NCBI RefSeq assembly: GCF_900167525.1
Contig: NZ_FUZQ01000002.1
Span: 676,550 to 740,549 of the forward strand
Length of the DNA stretch: 64,000 nt
From: Krasilnikoviella flava
Lineage (GTDB): Bacteria; Actinomycetota; Actinomycetes; Actinomycetales; Cellulomonadaceae
Direction of reading: 5' to 3'
The first letter of the stretch is position 1. Each line of letters begins with the position of its first letter. A program made the position numbers and the translations under genes. Shown here piece after piece: positions 27,816 through 37,234 of the stretch. The notes under the pieces are model-generated. The model did no database searches and was not told the DNA's origin. It saw only the letters and a list, made by a program, of their open reading frames with translations.

Positions 27816-28774
27816 CCATCACCCGAGAGCCCGCCACCCGCGGACCGGTCGGCGGCCCCGCCGGCGCGCCGCCCCGGCGCCGCCGGCGCGCGGTGGTCGA
27901 CGGGGTCGCGATGCCGGGTCCCGTCGAGCGGACCGCCAAGGGCATCATCCTCACGATCGCGTGCGCGCTGGTGATCCTGCCGTTCGTCGGGATCGTCTCC
28001 ACCAGCCTCGCGACGCCCGAGCAGGTCACCGAGGCCGGCGGCTTCGTCCTGCTGCCCACGGGGATCGACCTCAGCGCGTACCGCATGATCTTCGCCGGCG
28101 GCGTCGTCACGCAGGCCCTGTGGGTCAGCGTGCTGGTCACCGTGGTCGGCACCGCGATCAGCCTCGCCCTCACGACCACCCTGGGCTGGGCGCTCAGCCG
28201 CCGCGGCGCGTTCGGCGTCCGCGCGATGCTGCTGCTGGTGCTCGTCAGCCTGCTGTTCAACCCGGGCATGATCCCCAGCTACCTCGTGGTGCAGCGGCTC
28301 GGGCTGCTGGACAGCCTCTGGGCGCTGATCATCCCGACGTCGGTCTCCGCGTTCAACGTGGTCGTGGTGCGGGCGTTCTTCGTGCAGCTGCCGCAGGAGA
28401 TCATCGACAGCGCCCGCATCGACGGGGCCACCGAGTGGCAGCTCTTCCGCCGCATCGGTCTGCCGCTGTCCAAGCCCGTGCTCGCCGTCGTGGGCCTGTT
28501 CTACGGCGTCGGCTACTGGAACGCCTTCTTCAGCGCGCTGCTCTACCTGTCCGACGCCAGCAAGTGGCCGCTGCAGCTCGTGCTGCGCACCTACGTCGTC
28601 GACGGCGCCCAGCTCGGCTCGCAGGACCTGGGCATCGACGCCTCGTCCCTGCCACCGCAGACCTCCCTGCAGATGGCGATCCTCGTGGTCTCCGTCGTGC
28701 CGGTGCTCCTGGTCTACCCCTTCCTGCAGCGTCACTTCGCCAAGGGGATGCTCACCGGCGCCGTCAAGGGCTGA
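27812..28774 (+). CDS. carbohydrate ABC transporter permease 2 (LplC-type, CUT1)
   Basis: 320 aa, six membrane segments, EAA loop IDSARIDGATEWQLFRRIGL. The ATG overlaps the stop of permease 1 (ATGA). A basic, proline-rich N-terminus precedes the first helix. The motif LLFNPGMIPSYLVVQRLGLL is typical of LplC/YtcP proteins. It forms the channel with permease 1 and takes substrate from the lipoprotein encoded next. Confidence 0.92.
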   Translation: MTITREPATRGPVGGPAGAPPRRRRRAVVDGVAMPGPVERTAKGIILTIACALVILPFVGIVSTSLATPEQVTEAGGFVLLPTGIDLSAYRMIFAGGVVTQALWVSVLVTVVGTAISLALTTTLGWALSRRGAFGVRAMLLLVLVSLLFNPGMIPSYLVVQRLGLLDSLWALIIPTSVSAFNVVVVRAFFVQLPQEIIDSARIDGATEWQLFRRIGLPLSKPVLAVVGLFYGVGYWNAFFSALLYLSDASKWPLQLVLRTYVVDGAQLGSQDLGIDASSLPPQTSLQMAILVVSVVPVLLVYPFLQRHFAKGMLTGAVKG

Positions 28775-28836
28775 CCGCGCCGCACCCGTCTCATCACCCC
28801 GCACACCGTCTCGACCTCACTCGACGAGGAGTAGTC

Positions 28837-30486
28837 ATGCCTGACATCCGCACCACCGGTCGGCAGCCGTCCCGGCGCAACGTCCTGTTCGGCGGCCTGG
28901 GGGTGGGCGCGTTCGCCCTCCTCGCGGCCGCCGGCTGCAGCAACGAGGGCCGCGGCGGCGTGGGCGCGGTCTCCGCGGCCCAGAACAGCTCCGTGCTGCC
29001 GAAGTACATCCCCTACACCGGCGTCCCCATGGACATCAAGGGCGCGGACGGCGTCCCCGACACGATGCTGAAGTACCCGGCGAGCCCGAAGAAGGCGACC
29101 AGCGGTCAGCCGGGCGACGGCGAGGACGTGGGCGTCTTCGTCATGACGAACACGCCCGCGCCGCCCAAGCTCGAGAAGAACGCGTACTGGCAGGAGCTCA
29201 ACGAGCGGCTCGGGTTCGGCCTCTCGGTCGCGCTCACGCCGAGCGGCGACTACTCCGACCGCTTCCAGACGACGGTCGCGGGCGACCAGCTCCCCGACAT
29301 CTTCGCGATGTTCTCCGGTGACATCCCCGGCCTGCCGAGCCTCCTCGAGGAGCGCGCCGTCGACCTCACCGAGTACCTCGCGGGCGACGCCGTGGCGAAG
29401 TATCCGTTCCTGGCGAACATCCCGACCGAGAGCTGGCAGTCGTGCGTCTACAACGGGAAGGTCTTCGCCGTGCCGGTGCCGCGCGGCCCGGCGCAGAGCA
29501 TGGTGATGTACGCGCGGCAGGACTACTTCGAGTCCGAGGGCATCGACCCGCAGGTGACGTCCTTCGAAGAGTTCTACGACCTGTGCAAGGAGCTCTCCGG
29601 CGGGAACACGTGGGCGCTCGGCCGCGTGCCCCTGGGGTTCATCCGGCAGATGTACGAGATCCCGAACGGCTGGTCGGAGGCCGGCGGCACCCTCACCAGC
29701 GCGAACCTGCACGAGCGCCAGCAGGACGCACTCGAGGCCGCGCGGCGCCTCGTGGCCGACGGGTTCGTGCACCCCGACGGCGTCACCGCCGCGCAGCCGC
29801 AGCGCAAGACGTGGCTCGTGAACGGCACCATCCGCTTCCTCGACGACACGTTCAGCGCCTGGCCCGACTTCTCCAACTACCCGCTCGGGGAGGGCTTCCA
29901 GCTCGCCGTGGTGCCGCCGCCGCTCGCGGAGGGCGGCGGCACGGCGGGCATCCACATGGGGCCGCAGGTCCAGAACATCACCTCGATCAGCGCGAAGTCG
30001 GCGGACCGCGTCGAGGCGCTGCTCGACGTGATCAACTATCTCGCCGCCCCGTTCGGCACCGAGGAGCACATGTTCAAGACCTACGGCGTCGAGGGCGTGC
30101 ACTACGAGCTGGACGGCACGGACCCGGTGCCCACGGAGAAGGGGCGCACCGAGGTGCAGCTCGGCCTCAAGTACGTCGTCGAAGGGCCGTGGGTGAACTT
30201 CCAGGCAGGCGACCCGAGCGTGGCGCAGGCCGAGCACGACGCCCAGGCCGCCGTCGTCCCGTCGGCGGTGAAGAACCCGGCGTCCGGGCTGTTCAGCGAC
30301 ACGGCCAGCCGCAAGGGCGGCCAGATCGGCGAGAAGCTGGGGGCGGTGGAGACCGACATCCTCGCGGGGCGCCAGAAGGTCGGTGCCTGGCAGCCCGCCG
30401 CGGAGGCCTGGGCCAAGGGCGGCGGCGACAAGATCCGCGCCGAGCTCGAGAAGGCGCTCGCGGACCGGAAGAAGACGGAGGGCTGA
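28837..30486 (+). CDS. extracellular sugar-binding lipoprotein (LplA-type)
   Basis: 549 aa. The N-terminus has a twin-arginine-like SRRNVLFGG followed by a hydrophobic stretch and the lipobox LLAAAGC (Cys at residue 33), so it is probably a Tat- or Sec-exported lipoprotein. The body is a large family-1 solute-binding protein of the LplA/YtcQ group that binds oligosaccharides. GAGGAG precedes the ATG. Third gene of the LacI-controlled operon; the sugar is not known. Confidence 0.9.
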   Translation: MPDIRTTGRQPSRRNVLFGGLGVGAFALLAAAGCSNEGRGGVGAVSAAQNSSVLPKYIPYTGVPMDIKGADGVPDTMLKYPASPKKATSGQPGDGEDVGVFVMTNTPAPPKLEKNAYWQELNERLGFGLSVALTPSGDYSDRFQTTVAGDQLPDIFAMFSGDIPGLPSLLEERAVDLTEYLAGDAVAKYPFLANIPTESWQSCVYNGKVFAVPVPRGPAQSMVMYARQDYFESEGIDPQVTSFEEFYDLCKELSGGNTWALGRVPLGFIRQMYEIPNGWSEAGGTLTSANLHERQQDALEAARRLVADGFVHPDGVTAAQPQRKTWLVNGTIRFLDDTFSAWPDFSNYPLGEGFQLAVVPPPLAEGGGTAGIHMGPQVQNITSISAKSADRVEALLDVINYLAAPFGTEEHMFKTYGVEGVHYELDGTDPVPTEKGRTEVQLGLKYVVEGPWVNFQAGDPSVAQAEHDAQAAVVPSAVKNPASGLFSDTASRKGGQIGEKLGAVETDILAGRQKVGAWQPAAEAWAKGGGDKIRAELEKALADRKKTEG

Positions 30487-30503
30487 CCGGGCCGGCCCCT
30501 CGG

Positions 30504-30540
30504 GCGGGGCGTGGGTCGTCGCGAGACGCCCGCGCCCCGC
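30504..30540 (+). terminator. hairpin terminator after the sugar-importer operon
   Basis: GCGGGGCGTGGG (30504-30515) pairs with CCCGCGCCCCGC (30529-30540) over 12 bp with one G-U pair and a 13-nt loop, directly after the binding-protein stop and before glycerate kinase. Confidence 0.65.
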
Positions 30541-30568
30541 TCCGCCCGACCGGCTAACCTCGACCACC

Positions 30569-31759
30569 GTGCACGAGGACGTGAAGAACCCCGCTGTCTC
30601 CCCGCGGCCGCTCCGGGTGGTGGTCGCCCCCGACTCGTTCAAGGGCAGCGCCACCGCCACGCAGGTGGCCACGGCGCTCGCTGCCGGCGCCCGCGCAGGC
30701 CTGGGCGACGGCGCCGACGTGCGGGCCGTGCCGTTCGCGGACGGCGGGGAGGGCACTCTCGACGCGATCCTCGGAGCATGGGGCGAGCCGCCGCGCTCGT
30801 GCTCCACGACCGACGCCCTGGGCCGCCCCACGACGGCGCGGTACGGGGTCTCGCCCGACGGCCGCACGCTCGCGGTCGAGGCGGCCGAGGCATACGGCCT
30901 CCCGAAGGTGTCGGACGTGCCGCTGCGTCCGCTCGACGCGACCAGCCACGGCGTCGGCACCGTCGTCCTCACCGCCCTCGACGACGCCCCCGAGGCGCAG
31001 GAGGTCGTGCTCTTCGTCGGCGGCTCCGCGAGCACGGACGGCGGCGCCGGCCTGCTCACGGCGCTCGGCGCCGCCCTGCTCGACGACGGCGGCGCGGCGG
31101 TGCCGCCGGGCGGCGGGGGCCTGCGGTCCCTCGCGCGGGTCGACCTGGCCGGCCTGGACCCGCGCGCCCGCGCGCTGCGGTGGCGCATCGCGTGCGACGT
31201 GGACAACCCGCTGCTCGGGCCGCGCGGCGCGGCCGCGGTCTTCGGGCCGCAGAAGGGCGCGACGGACGGCGACGTCGCGCTGCTCGACGACGGCCTGGCG
31301 CACCTCGCCGACGCGCTCGCCGCCGCGACGGGTCACGACGCACGCGACCTGCCGGGCGCCGGTGCGTCCGGGGGGCTGCCCGTGGGGCTGTCGGCCGCCC
31401 TGGGCGCCGCCCTGGTGCCCGGCGGGGAGCTCGTCGCCGATGCGGTGGGCCTGGCAGACGCCCTCGAGGGCGCCGACCTGGTGCTCACGGGCGAGGGGCG
31501 TCTGGACGAGCAGTCGCTGCACGGCAAGGTCGTGGACACCGTGGTGCGGCTCGTCGCGGGCCGTGCGCCGGTGGTTGTGGTCGCCGGCGGGGTCGAGCTC
31601 ACGCCCGCGCAGGCCGCAGCGGCAGGTATCGCCGCCGCGTTCTCCCTCGCGCCGGGCCCCCGGTCCCTCGCCGAGCTCTCCCGGGACGCCGTGACAGAGC
31701 TGGAGCGCACCGCCGAGCACGCGTGCCGGCTGTTCGCCGCGGGGCGCGCACGGCGCTGA
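30569..31759 (+). CDS. glycerate kinase (GlxK/GarK type)
   Basis: 396 aa. Phosphorylates D-glycerate to 2- or 3-phosphoglycerate. The family motif VAPDSFKGSATATQV is near the N-terminus, then PFADGGEGT and GGSASTDGGAG in the active site, and ADLVLTGEGRLD near the C-terminus. I use GTG 30569; the frame upstream overlaps the binding-protein gene. It is separated from the sugar operon by a hairpin, so it may be independent. Confidence 0.93.
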   Translation: MHEDVKNPAVSPRPLRVVVAPDSFKGSATATQVATALAAGARAGLGDGADVRAVPFADGGEGTLDAILGAWGEPPRSCSTTDALGRPTTARYGVSPDGRTLAVEAAEAYGLPKVSDVPLRPLDATSHGVGTVVLTALDDAPEAQEVVLFVGGSASTDGGAGLLTALGAALLDDGGAAVPPGGGGLRSLARVDLAGLDPRARALRWRIACDVDNPLLGPRGAAAVFGPQKGATDGDVALLDDGLAHLADALAAATGHDARDLPGAGASGGLPVGLSAALGAALVPGGELVADAVGLADALEGADLVLTGEGRLDEQSLHGKVVDTVVRLVAGRAPVVVVAGGVELTPAQAAAAGIAAAFSLAPGPRSLAELSRDAVTELERTAEHACRLFAAGRARR

Positions 31760-31794
31760 GGGCCCGCCGTGGACGGTCGCGGAACCCGTCGGGA

Positions 31795-32367
31795 TCAGCG
31801 ACCCCCCGCACGCCTCCGCACCGCGTCGGCCCAGTCGCGGTGGTACCGCACCACGACGGTCTCCGTGCCCGGTGCCCACCAGACGTCCACCGGGTCGCCG
31901 TCGCGCGGGGGCGGGAGCTCGTCCTCCTCGTCGCGGCGCACCAGGTGCGAGTAGGCGCGGTCGGCGACGCCCTCGTCGGTCGGGTACGACACGACTCCGC
32001 TGAGCAGCAGACCGGAGCTGGTGCGGCGCTCGTTCACCGTGACCGTCCCGGTGACCGACCGGGCGCCCGCCGCGAACGCCTGGGCGGCCCTGCCCTCGGC
32101 GGCCGTGCGCTGGTCGTCGCGGTAGCGCACCAGGGCGGCGACGGCCGTGACCATCAGCCCCGCGAGCATCCCCATGAACAACCACAGCTCGAGCTCGCCG
32201 GACGGGTCCTCGATCGTGCGGCGCAGCACGTACAGGCCCGCCGACACGACCAGCGCGGGTGCCCACACCCAGCGCCGCAGCCACCCGGGCCGCGGGGGAG
32301 CGGGCAGCTCCTGCAGCGGGGCGTCGACGTCGTCCGCGCCGTCCACCTGTTGCCAGACGACGCTCAC
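31795..32367 (-). CDS. small membrane protein at the end of the acc operon
   Basis: 190 aa, GTG at 32367 overlapping the accE stop by 4 nt. Two adjacent membrane segments lie at about residues 35-75 (WVWAPALVVSAGLYVL and LWLFMGMLAGLMVTAVAAL), followed by a soluble C-terminal domain with a beta-rich look (GTVTVNERRTSSGLLLSGVV) resembling DUF3592-like domains. No recognised function. Position suggests co-expression with the acyl-CoA carboxylase. Confidence 0.7.
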   Translation of the reverse strand: MSVVWQQVDGADDVDAPLQELPAPPRPGWLRRWVWAPALVVSAGLYVLRRTIEDPSGELELWLFMGMLAGLMVTAVAALVRYRDDQRTAAEGRAAQAFAAGARSVTGTVTVNERRTSSGLLLSGVVSYPTDEGVADRAYSHLVRRDEEDELPPPRDGDPVDVWWAPGTETVVVRYHRDWADAVRRRAGGR

Positions 32368-32603
32368 GAGTGCAGGCTCCAGCGCCACGCGTCGGCATTG
32401 TGGCGGCCCCAGCGGCCGCCGAAGCTCTTCGCCGTCACGCCGGCGCCGTTGCCGCGCACCGACCGGGCGCGGTTGGTCCACTCCTCGACGGGCGTCTCGT
32501 CGTCCGGCAGCCCGTCGGCGGACGCCACCGCCGCGAGGCCGGCGACGAGCGCGGCGACCTCCACGTCGTCCGGCCGCCCGCGCACCACGCGCACCTCGTT
32601 CAT
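32364..32603 (-). CDS. accE: acyl-CoA carboxylase epsilon subunit
   Basis: 79 aa. Small subunits of this type bind the beta subunit of actinobacterial acyl-CoA carboxylases and stimulate activity. Diagnostic are the start MNEVRVVRGRPDDVEVAAL, a variable middle, and a C-terminal WxR-type end (NADAWRWSLHS). It overlaps the genes on both sides by 4 nt. Identity rests on size, terminal motifs and its place near accD. Confidence 0.85.
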   Translation of the reverse strand: MNEVRVVRGRPDDVEVAALVAGLAAVASADGLPDDETPVEEWTNRARSVRGNGAGVTAKSFGGRWGRHNADAWRWSLHS

Positions 32604-33169
32604 CGCGCACCTCCGAGCGGGTCTTCGCCGTCCTCGTCGTCCTCGTCGTCGAGGTCGTCGTCCCCGAACTCGACCGCGGCGCCGCGCGACGTCGCCCACT
32701 CCGCGACCTCGTAACCGCCGTCGAAGAGGCGCTGCGCGACATCGCCACCGGCCTCGTCGAGCAGCTCCACGACGCCGTCCAGCGTGCCGGGGGACCCGGG
32801 CGCCGGGTCCGCCACGACGAAGCCGAGGTAGAAGACCTCGGCCGGCACGGCACCCTCCGGCGCGTCGTGCGCGTGCTCGGGCTCCTCGTCGTCGCCCTCC
32901 CACACGGAGCTCGTGAGGTCGGGGTGCATGCCCAGCTCGTCGTGCAGCGCGTCGAAGACGGCGGCGTTGAGCTGGCCCACCCGGCTCTCCAGCGCGAGCA
33001 CGCGCGGGTCCTCGTCCGCCTCGGACGCGCCGAACTCGGCGCGCACGCCGACCGCGGTCTGCACGTACTCGTGCAGCGCGGTCGCCAGCGCGTCGACGGC
33101 GCGGTGCATCGGTTCCGGGTCGACCGACCCCAGCGGGGCCGGTCCGTGCGTGGCGTCCTCGTGGCTCAT
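32600..33169 (-). CDS. unknown acidic protein between accD and accE
   Basis: 189 aa, ATG 33169. An N-terminal helical part (residues 20-90) with ALATALHEYVQTAVGVRAEF is followed by EVFYLGFVVADPAPGSPGTLDG and ends with a run of Asp/Glu (residues 160-185). No cysteines or membrane segments. Stop overlaps the accE start (ATGA). I do not recognise it; the acidic tail and the location argue for a partner or stability factor of the carboxylase, which is inference. Confidence 0.7.
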   Translation of the reverse strand: MSHEDATHGPAPLGSVDPEPMHRAVDALATALHEYVQTAVGVRAEFGASEADEDPRVLALESRVGQLNAAVFDALHDELGMHPDLTSSVWEGDDEEPEHAHDAPEGAVPAEVFYLGFVVADPAPGSPGTLDGVVELLDEAGGDVAQRLFDGGYEVAEWATSRGAAVEFGDDDLDDEDDEDGEDPLGGAR

Positions 33170-33200
33170 CAGGCGATTGTCCTCCAGCAGCTGGCCGCGG

Positions 33201-34820
33201 TCACAGCGGGATGTTGCCGTGCTTCTTGGGCGGCAGGCTCGCGCGCTTGGTACGCAGCGCGCGCAGCGCGCGCACCACCTGCACGCGCGTCTCGGACGGG
33301 CGGATGACGGCGTCCACGTACCCGCGCTCGGCCGCGTCCCACGGGTTGACGATCGCGTCGGTGTACTCGTCCGTGAGGCGCCGGCGCTCCGCCTCGACGT
33401 CGCCGCCGGCCTCCGCGACCTCCTTGAGCGCCGAGCGCTGCAGGATGTTCACCGCGCCGGACGCGCCCATGACGGCGACCTGCGCCGTCGGCCACGCGAG
33501 GTTGACGTCGGCGCCGAGCTGCTTGGAGCCCATGACGATGTAGGCGCCGCCGTAGGCCTTGCGCGTGATGACCGTGACCAGCGGGACGGTCGCCTCGGCG
33601 TAGGCGTAGATGAGCTTGGCGCCGCGGCGGATGATGCCCTGGTGCTCCTGGCCGACGCCCGGCAGGAAGCCCGGCACGTCGACGAAGGTCAGCACGGGCA
33701 GGTTGAACGCGTCGCACGTGCGCACGAACCGGGCGGCCTTCTCGGCGGCGTCGATGTCGAGCGTGCCCGCCATGGACAGCGGCTGGTTGGCGATGATGCC
33801 CACCGACTGGCCCTCGACGTGGCCGAAGCCGATGAGCACGTTCTGCGCGAACAGCGGCTGCACCTCGAGGAACGAGTCCGGGTCGAGGACCGTCTCCACG
33901 ACGGCACGCATGTCGTACGGCTGGTTGTCGCTGTCCGGGACGATGACGTCCAGCGTCTCGTCGTCGGGGGTGACCTCCAGCGGCGTCTCGTCCTCGGGCG
34001 GGAACGAGGGCGGGTCGCCGAGGTTGTTCTGCGGCAGGTAGCCCACGAGGTGGCGCGCGTAGTCGATCGCGTCGTCCTCGTCCGCGCCCAGGTAGTGCGC
34101 CACGCCCGACGTCGCGTTGTGGGTGCGGCCGCCGCCGAGGGTCTCGAAGTCGACGTCCTCGCCGGTCACCGTGCGGATCACGTCGGGGCCGGTGATGAAC
34201 ATGTTCGACGTGCCGTCGGCCATGACGATGAAGTCCGTCAGGGCAGGGGAGTAGACGGCGCCACCCGCGCTGGGGCCGAGGATGAGCGAGATCTGCGGGA
34301 TCACGCCCGAGGCCGCGACGTTGCGCCGGAACATCTCCGCGAACTGGGTCAGCGCGGCCACGCCCTCCTGGATGCGCGCGCCGCCGCCGTCCGAGATGCC
34401 GATGATCGGCACGCCCGTACGCAGCGCGAGGTCCTGGACCTTGGCGATCTTCTGGCCGTGCACCTCGCCGAGCGACCCGCCGAAGACGGTGAAGTCCTGG
34501 CTGAACACGCACACCTGGCGCCCGTCGATCGTGCCGTGGCCCGTCACCACGCCGTCGCCCGCGATGCGGCGCCGGTCCAGGCCGAAGTTGCGGCTGCGGT
34601 GCTTCGCCAGGGCGTCCAGCTCGACGAAGCTGCCCGCGTCCAGCAGCGCCTCGATGCGCTCCCGCGCCGTCTTCTTGCCGCGCGGGTGCTGGCGAGCCTG
34701 GGCCTTCTCCTCGGCGTCGGCGACGGCCTCGGCCCGGCGGCGCTCCAGGTCGGCGAGCTTGGCGGCGGTGCCGGTGGGGGTGGTCGGCTCGACGTCGGTC
34801 GAGGGGGTGGCGTCGTTCAC
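33201..34820 (-). CDS. accD: acyl-CoA carboxylase beta subunit (carboxyltransferase)
   Basis: 539 aa. Transfers carboxyl from carboxybiotin to acetyl-/propionyl-CoA. Start chosen at GTG 34820 (VNDATPSTD), since the frame upstream runs antisense through birA. The N-terminal [19 protein letters not shown], the oxyanion regions GGGARIQEG and [13 protein letters not shown], and a C-terminal KHGNIPL are those of PccB/AccD5-type subunits. It heads an operon with the unknown protein, accE and the membrane protein. Confidence 0.95.
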   Translation of the reverse strand: MNDATPSTDVEPTTPTGTAAKLADLERRRAEAVADAEEKAQARQHPRGKKTARERIEALLDAGSFVELDALAKHRSRNFGLDRRRIAGDGVVTGHGTIDGRQVCVFSQDFTVFGGSLGEVHGQKIAKVQDLALRTGVPIIGISDGGGARIQEGVAALTQFAEMFRRNVAASGVIPQISLILGPSAGGAVYSPALTDFIVMADGTSNMFITGPDVIRTVTGEDVDFETLGGGRTHNATSGVAHYLGADEDDAIDYARHLVGYLPQNNLGDPPSFPPEDETPLEVTPDDETLDVIVPDSDNQPYDMRAVVETVLDPDSFLEVQPLFAQNVLIGFGHVEGQSVGIIANQPLSMAGTLDIDAAEKAARFVRTCDAFNLPVLTFVDVPGFLPGVGQEHQGIIRRGAKLIYAYAEATVPLVTVITRKAYGGAYIVMGSKQLGADVNLAWPTAQVAVMGASGAVNILQRSALKEVAEAGGDVEAERRRLTDEYTDAIVNPWDAAERGYVDAVIRPSETRVQVVRALRALRTKRASLPPKKHGNIPL

Positions 34821-34886
34821 CCGACCGACCCTAGTTGGTGGGTTGCCACGCATCGATGCGTGACAGGCTGCGGTGCTCCCGGATTC

Positions 34887-34903
34887 TTTGGAGGGACCCC
34901 ACA
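34887..34903 (-). promoter_or_regulatory. shared motif between accD and birA
   Basis: TTTGGAGGGACCCCACA on the plus strand; flanks extend it to CTTTG...CAAAG, an inverted repeat. It differs at one base from 21973-21989. It is 67-83 nt upstream of accD and about 40 nt upstream of birA, so it could act on both genes. Confidence 0.55.
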
Positions 34904-34943
34904 AAGGAGGGGGACGGCGCGGGGATGCGGCACGATCGGGAGC

Positions 34944-35834
34944 ATGACCCGCGACCCGCACCGTGCCCCGCTGGACGCCACCACCCTGTGCCGCGACCTG
35001 GTCGCGCCCGCCGGACCGCTGGCGCGCCTCGACGTCGTCGACGTCTCCGGGTCGACGAACGCCGACCTGGTCGAGGCCGTGCGACGGACCCCGCAGGAGT
35101 GGCCCGCGCCCGCGGCACTCGTCGCCGAGCACCAGGTGGCCGGGCGAGGGCGCGCGGGGCGGGCCTGGCAGACGCCGCCGCGGGCCGCTCTGACCGTGTC
35201 CGTGCTGCTGCGGCCGCGGCTCGCTCCCGCCCGGCTCGGCTGGCTGCCGCTGCTCGCGGGGCTCGCCGTCGTCCGGGCGGTCGACGCCGCCGGGACGACC
35301 CGGGCGGGCACCGCGCTCAAGTGGCCCAACGACGTGCTGCTGCCGGCCGCCGACGACGTGCCCGGGCTGGGGCCGTTCCGCAAGGTGGCCGGCGTGCTGG
35401 CGGAGGTGGTGCCGGGGGCCTCCGGCGCGGCTCCCGCCGTCGTCGTCGGCGTGGGGCTGAACGTGGACCAGTCCGCGGCGGAGCTGCCGGTGCCGACCGC
35501 GACGTCGCTGGCGCTCGCCGGGGTGGGTGGCGAGCGGGCGGCCCTGCTCGGCGGGCTGGTGCGCGAGCTCGTGGGCGCCGTCGCGCGGCTGGAGGGCGCC
35601 GGGGGCGACGCGGCGGCGGCCGGTCTCGCCGCCGAGTACGCCGCCCGGTCGGCCACGCTCGGCACGACCGTGCGCGCCGAGCTGGCAGGGGGGAGCGAGG
35701 CGGTCGAGGGCGAGGCGCTGCGCGTCGCGGCCGACGGCGCGCTGGTGATCGCCACGCCCGACGGCGAGCAGACCGTGACGGCGGGCGACGTGCACCACCT
35801 GCGCCGCTCCCAGCCGGGGCACAGCGGGCGCTGA
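34944..35834 (+). CDS. birA: biotin--[acetyl-CoA-carboxylase] ligase
   Basis: 296 aa. Attaches biotin to the carrier lysine of the alpha subunit. The biotinyl-AMP site GRGRAGRAW and the KWPNDVLL motif are intact, and the small C-terminal SH3-like domain is present. There is no N-terminal DNA-binding domain, so it is a monofunctional ligase. ATG 34944 fits the family start. Divergent from accD, the target pathway. Confidence 0.95.
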   Translation: MTRDPHRAPLDATTLCRDLVAPAGPLARLDVVDVSGSTNADLVEAVRRTPQEWPAPAALVAEHQVAGRGRAGRAWQTPPRAALTVSVLLRPRLAPARLGWLPLLAGLAVVRAVDAAGTTRAGTALKWPNDVLLPAADDVPGLGPFRKVAGVLAEVVPGASGAAPAVVVGVGLNVDQSAAELPVPTATSLALAGVGGERAALLGGLVRELVGAVARLEGAGGDAAAAGLAAEYAARSATLGTTVRAELAGGSEAVEGEALRVAADGALVIATPDGEQTVTAGDVHHLRRSQPGHSGR

Positions 35835-35847
35835 TTACAGTGGGGGC

Positions 35848-36909
35848 GTGACGAGCGACACCACCATGGGACCCGATCTGCCGACGGACGACGATGCCCG
35901 ACGGGCGGGAGACACCGCGGCCCGGCTGGACGAGGAGATCCTCGGCGGCCCGCGCCGGTACACGCTGTCGGACCTCGTGCAGGGCACCGGCCTGTCGCAG
36001 GAGTTCATCGAGAACTACTGGCGCTGGCTGGGCCTGCCCGTCACCCACCCGGCCGAGGTGGGGTTCACCGACGCGGACATGCGGGCGCTGCGGGAGATCG
36101 GCGAGCTCGTGGACGCCGAGCGGCTGGACGAGCAGGCGCAGATGACGCTCATCCGCTCCCTCGGGCACACCACGGACCGCCTGGCGCTGTGGCAGGTGGA
36201 GGCGTTCGTCGAGCACCTCAGCCGCCGCGACGGACTGGACGACGTGAGCGCGCGGCTCGCCGCGATCGACCGCATGCCGGACCTCACCTCGCAGCTGTCC
36301 CACCAGCTCGAGCACGCCTGGCGGCGCCAGCTCGCCGCGCTCACCGGGCGGCTCGCCACGGAGTTCGGGGGCGCGCGCCGCGGCACCCAGGAGGTCCATG
36401 ACGACGAGCTGCCGCTGCCGCGCGCCGTCGGGTTCGCCGACATCGTGTCGTTCACCAAGCGCACGGCGGGCCTCGGGTCGCAGGAGCTGTCGGAGTTCGT
36501 GCAGCTCTTCGAGTCCCGGGCCCGTGACGTCATCACCGAGGCGGGCGGCCGCGTGGTCAAGACCATCGGCGACGCCGTCCTGTTCGTGGCCGACGACGTG
36601 ACGACCGGCGCCGAGGTGGCGCTGGGCCTGGCCGCGCCGCACGCGTCGGAACCCGAGATCCCCGTCCGGGTCGGCTTCGTCTGGGGCCGGGTGCTGTCCC
36701 GGTTCGGCGACGTGTTCGGCTCCGACGTGAACCTCGCCTCCCGCATCACCGAGCTCGCCGAGCCCGCCGCGGTGCTGGTCGACCCGCACACGGCGTCCCT
36801 GCTCGCGTCGTCGTCCCGCTACGCGCTGACGGCGCAGCCCGCGCAGGAGGTGCAGGGCATCGGCGAGATCACGCCGGTGCGGCTGCAGAGGGCGTACACC
36901 GGCGCCTGA
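35848..36909 (+). CDS. class III adenylate/guanylate cyclase with regulatory N-terminus
   Basis: 353 aa, GTG start 13 nt after birA. Residues 1-180 are helical with LSDLVQGTGLSQEFIENYWRW, resembling the regulatory domain of mycobacterial pH-sensing cyclases such as Rv1264. The catalytic domain follows: FADIVSFTKR (first metal Asp), VVKTIGDAVLFV (second metal Asp and substrate-specifying position) and GSDVNLASRI with the transition-state Asn/Arg. No membrane segment. It probably makes cAMP in the cytoplasm; sensing input is unknown. Confidence 0.88.
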   Translation: MTSDTTMGPDLPTDDDARRAGDTAARLDEEILGGPRRYTLSDLVQGTGLSQEFIENYWRWLGLPVTHPAEVGFTDADMRALREIGELVDAERLDEQAQMTLIRSLGHTTDRLALWQVEAFVEHLSRRDGLDDVSARLAAIDRMPDLTSQLSHQLEHAWRRQLAALTGRLATEFGGARRGTQEVHDDELPLPRAVGFADIVSFTKRTAGLGSQELSEFVQLFESRARDVITEAGGRVVKTIGDAVLFVADDVTTGAEVALGLAAPHASEPEIPVRVGFVWGRVLSRFGDVFGSDVNLASRITELAEPAAVLVDPHTASLLASSSRYALTAQPAQEVQGIGEITPVRLQRAYTGA

Positions 36910-37234
36910 GCCCGGACCCGGTCAGGCCGCGTCGCTGCGCACCACCCCGCAGGGTGCGGTCGCGCCCACCGCTCGGTGAGCTCCGCGCCGGCGAGCACCA
37001 CCAGGGCGTCGACCCTCTCGGCGAGGAACGGGTCGGACGGCAGGGACTCGCGCTGCAGGTCGGCCACCACCCGGTCCGCCACGACGTCCCGGTCGGGGAA
37101 GACGTCGCGGGCGCGCGGACCCGTCAGCAGGACGGGCGCCCCGGGCGCTCCGCGCTCGGCTGCCTGTTCGACGCGCGCGAGGTCGCGAATGCGATCGTGT
37201 CTACCCGGTCGGCGGCCAGCACGGGCATCACCGG
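36910..37234. other. 325-nt gap without a supported gene
   Basis: Between the cyclase stop and the LysR stop. On the minus strand one frame reads sensibly for about 75 residues (PVLLTGPRARDVFPD then VDALVVLAGAELTERW) but has no credible start and merges into antisense of LysR and the cyclase. It may be the tail of a decayed gene. Plus-strand frames look like shadows. Confidence 0.5.

Noticed and set aside
34821..35822. Upstream continuation of the accD frame through birA
   Set aside because: Antisense to birA; accD similarity begins at GTG 34820.
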